A stretch of 64,000 bases of DNA from Tenacibaculum sp. (GTDB taxonomy: Bacteria > Bacteroidota > Bacteroidia > Flavobacteriales > Flavobacteriaceae). Position 1 is the first letter of the stretch. Every line of letters begins with the position of its first letter. Shown here piece by piece: positions 61,701 through 64,000 of this stretch. The stretch lies in contig JAKVCX010000004.1 in the NCBI GenBank assembly GCA_022448525.1, positions 372,001-436,000 of the forward strand, in the 5' to 3' direction. The notes beneath the pieces are model-generated. The model saw nothing but the letters and a program-made list of their open reading frames with translations. It did not search any database and was not told the DNA's origin. Position numbers and translations under genes: made by a program.

Positions 61701-62032
61701 TTCTTGAGCTACAAAAAGAACGATACCTTATAGAAAGTAAAAAAGCTATCGCTGAACCAACATTAGCTCTTGTTGAGAACGAAGATTATGTGTATTATTA
61801 CAAAGGTGTAATTGCTATGTACGAATTACAAAAATTAATAGGAGAGGAGCAAATAAATAAAGCGCTTCGACAATTTATAAAAGATTGGAGAAGTTATTCT
61901 GGAGAAATTAAAAGTACAACAAATCGTTATGCCACATCCAAAGATTTGATTTCTTATTTCAAACTTTATAGTCCTTTAGATAAACATGAAATAATCTCAA
62001 AACTTTTTGAATCGAAAGACAAAATAGAATAG
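58766..62032 (+). CDS. ABC permease fused to an M1-family aminopeptidase
   Basis: A 1088-residue fusion. The N-terminal half (about 1-590) has two blocks of membrane spans like ABC-2-type permeases. The C-terminal part (about 600-1085) is an M1 metallopeptidase: AHEIAHQWFG places zinc ligands at His932 and His936 with Glu933, and the Glu in FVLETLAQYG about 20 residues later is the likely third ligand. The fusion suits a complex that exports or imports something and trims peptides outside the membrane. The upstream ATPase gene is its partner. A terminator follows. Confidence 0.88.
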   Translation: MWYEIFKFEFKYRVKRPETYVFFVFLLLFSMVGVDFIFQGVDLGIMKKNAPLVIGKTMGAITGIFMILVSMIMGVPILRDYQYNTESILFVNPISKRDYLLGRFLGSYVILLFIFSGILFGMMIGSQMPWHKASEMLAFNPWTYIQTFIVVVLPTLFFGACTFYVTGMLSKNLMVVYTQGIILFVIFLLTKAITNEYLQGIFDPFSLTTLTQYSKEWINAERNSMSIAFNGILLHNKVFWSLIGILVAIYGYRKFSFSQLVRKTKKKEKKREVHTNNSTVTTIIPSISLQFSFKSKIIQLKELTKFYTLSILKETAFWAIVICGIIIILINSISLGTVYDVDSYPATHFIMAELQEMSMYFFIIILLFYSGEIIWKERTIKQNVLNDSTPIHNLIILVSKLLALNAIYVVLMLSLICTGILFQLSQGYYQLDLQVYFTGFFIEILPYLFLYTVVTFFFQITSKNKFIGIFLTLLFFIGNIASEYFGFNHSLYKYGGKTLGIYSEMNGYGHFLKPYLWIKTYWIVFAGLLLILSSLIMNRGTEISLWKRIKNMKSEMKKSIQILLISLTTLFILIGSYIFYNTNVLNEYWTNEEEQTFRASYEKELKQFEYKPQPKITDVTLNLELYPEKRSNEVDGSYTLKNTSSETISEIHIQKRIASHLQLKNVKFDRDVVINSKYQKFDYIIYQLQEPLKVRDSIQMKFTQTYYPKGFEEDGSKGDVIYNGTFFNNNVFPTLGYNKKYELSDDDIRTSYDLPKRQREAQINDINELINARTGSDSDGISLDITIGTSSEQTAVTSGKLVKHWKANNRNYFHYTNESPIINFYPIVSAEYEVKKDVWKSNNTKVDLEIYHHQNHTYNLDRMLHGMKASLDYFSSNFSPYQYEQLRIMEFPRYADFAQSLPNVIPFSEAMGFVLDIDDENDVNMVFYITAHEIAHQWFGMQIEAANVKGQKFVLETLAQYGAIMVLQKEFSEEKVHQFLELQKERYLIESKKAIAEPTLALVENEDYVYYYKGVIAMYELQKLIGEEQINKALRQFIKDWRSYSGEIKSTTNRYATSKDLISYFKLYSPLDKHEIISKLFESKDKIE

Positions 62033-62035
62033 ATA

Positions 62036-62074
62036 AAAAATGATAACCTTCCTATATGGGAAGGTTATTTTCAT
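62036..62074 (+). terminator. Intrinsic terminator after the permease-peptidase gene
   Basis: ATAACCTTCC and GGAAGGTTAT form a 10-bp stem with T-rich sequence after it. Confidence 0.75.
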
Positions 62075-62151
62075 TGAAATATTCTTATTTAAATAGTCTC
62101 CAAATAATACTTGTTTAACATTTTTAGATAAAATAAAACGCAGCTATATCT

Positions 62152-62159
62152 TATTTTTG
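62152..62159 (+). promoter_or_regulatory. -7 box (TATTTTTG) of the DUF6642-like gene
   Basis: TATTTTTG matches TAnnTTTG and lies 26 bases before the TTG start at 62186, giving a short leader that supports that unusual start. Confidence 0.4.
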
Positions 62160-62185
62160 CATCTGACTTATTTAAATCCCGAAAT

Positions 62186-62785
62186 TTGTTAGAAAAAAGA
62201 CGTCAATTACCACAAAGCCAAGTTGTAAATCCAGATTATTTTATTTTCTGTTTGGAATCAGTTTTAGATGTTGAAGTTGAAAATGTTACACCTACTCAGC
62301 AAAAACTAGAAGAACTAACAATGGATTTCGGTATAGCTAGTATTTATCAAACTTGTGATACTATTGAAGGCTTAGAAGAAAGCTTAAATACTTTGGTTTT
62401 AGACGATCATAACTTTAAAAATTATGAAATCATTTACTTGGTTATGACTGGCGAGGCTAACAGTGTTTGCTTAAATGGTTATTTATATAATCTACAAGAA
62501 ATTGCTGAAATTTTTGAAGGGCGTTTAAATGATAAAATTTTACATTTCGCTAATTCTAAAGTATTGGATTTAGATGAAGACGAAGCTCAATATTTCTTGG
62601 ATATAACGGGAGCAAAGGCTATTTCTGGTTATGGAAATCAGTTTAATGGAATTGCTAGTTCAAACTTGGATAAGGTGTTCTTTAATCTTTTTAATGAAGA
62701 TGATGATATGTTCGAAGTAGTTGAACAATTGCACAGAAAACACTACAAAATGTGTAAACTTCTTGATTTTAGATTGTACTATTAA
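62186..62785 (+). CDS. DUF6642-like hypothetical protein, TTG start
   Basis: A 199-residue acidic soluble protein. Motifs PDYFIFCLESVLDVEVENV, TCDTIEGLEESLNTLVLDDHNF, EIIYLVMTGEANSVCLNGYLYNLQEIAEIFEG and AKAISGYG look like the flavobacterial DUF6642 family, as far as I can recall. No ATG exists near the N-terminus; a -7 box 26 bases upstream of TTG 62186 supports that codon as start. The DDHNF and ISGYG segments hint at a caspase- or TIR-like nucleotide/peptidase fold, but this is speculative. It is monocistronic. Confidence 0.55.
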   Translation: MLEKRRQLPQSQVVNPDYFIFCLESVLDVEVENVTPTQQKLEELTMDFGIASIYQTCDTIEGLEESLNTLVLDDHNFKNYEIIYLVMTGEANSVCLNGYLYNLQEIAEIFEGRLNDKILHFANSKVLDLDEDEAQYFLDITGAKAISGYGNQFNGIASSNLDKVFFNLFNEDDDMFEVVEQLHRKHYKMCKLLDFRLYY

Positions 62786-62942
62786 TTATCTAAAAAATAG
62801 TGTCTAATTATTTCCTATTCCTTGTTTTTTACTAAAACCTCTTTTTTTATTACTAATGCTAACTTGAGGTTCTGGGTTAAATTTGCATTGTAATTTTATA
62901 ATAATAAGCATGATTGTAAATTCTCTATTATATATTGACTTA

Positions 62943-62950
62943 TAAATTTG
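62943..62950 (+). promoter_or_regulatory. -7 box (TAAATTTG) before the 2OG dioxygenase gene
   Basis: TAAATTTG fits TAnnTTTG, 60 bases upstream of ATG 63011. A second TAAATTTG lies further upstream at about 62878. The 225-base intergenic region shows no other gene-like structure. Confidence 0.4.
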
Positions 62951-63010
62951 AAGGATAGGTCAATATGGTTTTTAGAGAAGTTATTTATCCTTTAACACAA
63001 AACAGTAAAA

Positions 63011-63964
63011 ATGACAAATAATAAAGCACTTACAGAAGCTCGCTCACTTGAACTACCTTCAAGGCAAGCATCTTTGCATCGTGAAAAGTCTGTTTCAGCT
63101 TTTTGGAATAACAATAGAGATTTATTAGAAAAAGCTTGGACAGAATGGGAAGTTGAAAACAAAGAAAATTTGTTAATCCCAGATGAAACACTACTTGATC
63201 CTCGTTTACGAAAAGCAATTAAATCTGCTTGGGAAAATCCAGATAAAGAAGTTGATGTTGCCAATTTATGGGAAGAAATCATCCCTGGAGTTTACAGTAC
63301 GCAATTTTTTGATGTGGAACGTTTAGCAGAATTCCGTGAATATTTAGAAGCAGTAGCTACCTCACAAATTCCTAAAAGAGCACCTTATGGTATTCAATTA
63401 AACCGTTATGGAGTAATGTTAGATCCACGTTCAGAAGGTCATCTAGCAGCTCCTAATTTTCAAGCATTTTATAATGATATTATGGATCGTTACATACGAC
63501 CAGTAGCTCGATTATTATTAGGAACATATGGATATGATACTCAAACATTTGGTTTTTCAATTCAATATAACCCGGATAAAGACAAAGATTTACAACCACA
63601 TACTGATGCGTCAGCTGCAACTTTAAATGTAAACATCAATTTGCCAGATGAAGAATTTACAGGTTCACAAGTTGATTTTTTCGATAAAACCACAGGAAAA
63701 ACAGGACAGACTATTTTTGAACCTGGTAAAGCCATAATTCATCGTGGTAACGTACCACACGCAACACATTCAATAATAAGCGGACAACGTAATAATTTAG
63801 TCATGTGGTTATATGGTGATCGTATGCAAGTTCCAAGAGGAAATACAAGTAGTTATGGCAATTCTAATAGCTCAGAAACAACTGATAATATTTCGAAAGT
63901 AGTAACTGCACGTGAACGTTGGAGTATCCCAACAACACCTAAAGATCCTTTTGCACCATTTTAA
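63011..63964 (+). CDS. 2-oxoglutarate/Fe(II) dioxygenase (PLOD/prolyl-hydroxylase type)
   Basis: A 317-residue soluble enzyme. The double-stranded beta-helix motifs are clear: QPHTDASAATLNVNINL (HxD iron ligands), GKAIIHRGNVPHATHSIISGQRNNLVMWLYG (distal His and the 2-oxoglutarate-binding Arg). These match lysyl/prolyl hydroxylase-type enzymes. The N-terminal 80 residues are helical and of unknown role; the last 30 residues are low-complexity Ser/Thr/Asn. It stands alone near the window edge. Possible substrates are a protein or a free amino acid; nothing nearby tells which. Confidence 0.8.
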   Translation: MTNNKALTEARSLELPSRQASLHREKSVSAFWNNNRDLLEKAWTEWEVENKENLLIPDETLLDPRLRKAIKSAWENPDKEVDVANLWEEIIPGVYSTQFFDVERLAEFREYLEAVATSQIPKRAPYGIQLNRYGVMLDPRSEGHLAAPNFQAFYNDIMDRYIRPVARLLLGTYGYDTQTFGFSIQYNPDKDKDLQPHTDASAATLNVNINLPDEEFTGSQVDFFDKTTGKTGQTIFEPGKAIIHRGNVPHATHSIISGQRNNLVMWLYGDRMQVPRGNTSSYGNSNSSETTDNISKVVTARERWSIPTTPKDPFAPF

Positions 63965-64000
63965 ATAAGATTTCAGTAAACCTTCTTACTAGTATTAAGT

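Noticed and set aside
1-64000. tRNA, rRNA, CRISPR arrays, insertion sequences, phage genes
   Set aside because: I looked for them and saw no cloverleaf with CCA-type end, regular spaced repeats, transposase/integrase motifs or terminal inverted repeats. Short RNA genes could still be missed by eye.

Overview
The window looks like a chromosomal segment of a marine Flavobacteriaceae bacterium (phylum Bacteroidota), most like Tenacibaculum or a close relative. The evidence is the low GC (about one third by eye), coding-dense short operons, -7 boxes of the Bacteroidota type TAnnTTTG, SusC-type N-terminal carboxypeptidase-regulatory extensions on a TonB receptor, LytS/LytTR two-component pairs, and many secreted or lipoprotein enzymes. 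I saw no rRNA, tRNA, insertion sequence, prophage or CRISPR array. Genus placement is inference.

Layout. 1-3.6 kb: tail of an unknown gene, TIGR03643-like protein, SDR lacking the catalytic Tyr, CIA30 protein, and a 7TM-DISM sensor kinase on the other strand. 3.8-5.4 kb: thioredoxin-like protein and a repeat-bearing OmpA protein. 5.7-8.7 kb: ABA4-like protein, membrane protein, LytS kinase and LytTR regulator. 8.8-14 kb: LamG lipoprotein, gamma-glutamyltransferase, PhoD phosphatase and dienelactone hydrolase. 14-17 kb: COG3349-type FAD enzyme with an unknown partner. 17.1-20.1 kb: AraC regulator, tandem SnoaL lipoprotein, alpha/beta hydrolase. 20.2-23.7 kb: two secreted proteins and a methionine-type aminotransferase.

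23.7-31.8 kb is a molybdenum-enzyme block on the minus strand: MoaD, TauE/SafE, MoeA, MocA, XdhC, an IorA/IorB-like aldehyde-oxidase-type pair with a Tat signal, a di-haem cytochrome c and an AraC regulator. 31.8-37.2 kb: bestrophin, a small protein, Dps, a secreted-protein gene broken by an in-frame TGA, a 57-aa membrane protein, another AraC regulator, a small helical protein and CorA.

The main system is 37.3-56.2 kb. A ten-gene plus-strand operon (37372-49862) encodes a hydroxamate (desferrioxamine/bisucaberin-type) NIS siderophore pathway: PLP decarboxylase, N-monooxygenase, MFS exporter, a GNAT-IucA/IucC fusion, then a second stand-alone GNAT and a second IucA/IucC synthetase. Four further genes (nitroreductase, HGSNAT-like acyltransferase, secreted esterase, fatty-acid-hydroxylase-like protein) follow without a break. 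It is followed by a convergent AraC regulator, a TonB-dependent receptor and a PepSY reductase module. A 29-bp element with CGTC half-sites 21 bp apart lies about 20 bp upstream of a TAGTTTTG -7 box at both the biosynthesis operon and the receptor, next to the AraC gene, so the three probably form one regulon. Two other AraC genes in the window show their own repeated operators with similar spacing (18-23 bp) to a -7 box.

56.2-64 kb: LytTR/LytS pair, ABC ATPase with an ABC permease-M1 peptidase fusion, a DUF6642-like protein, and a PLOD/prolyl-hydroxylase-type 2-oxoglutarate dioxygenase.
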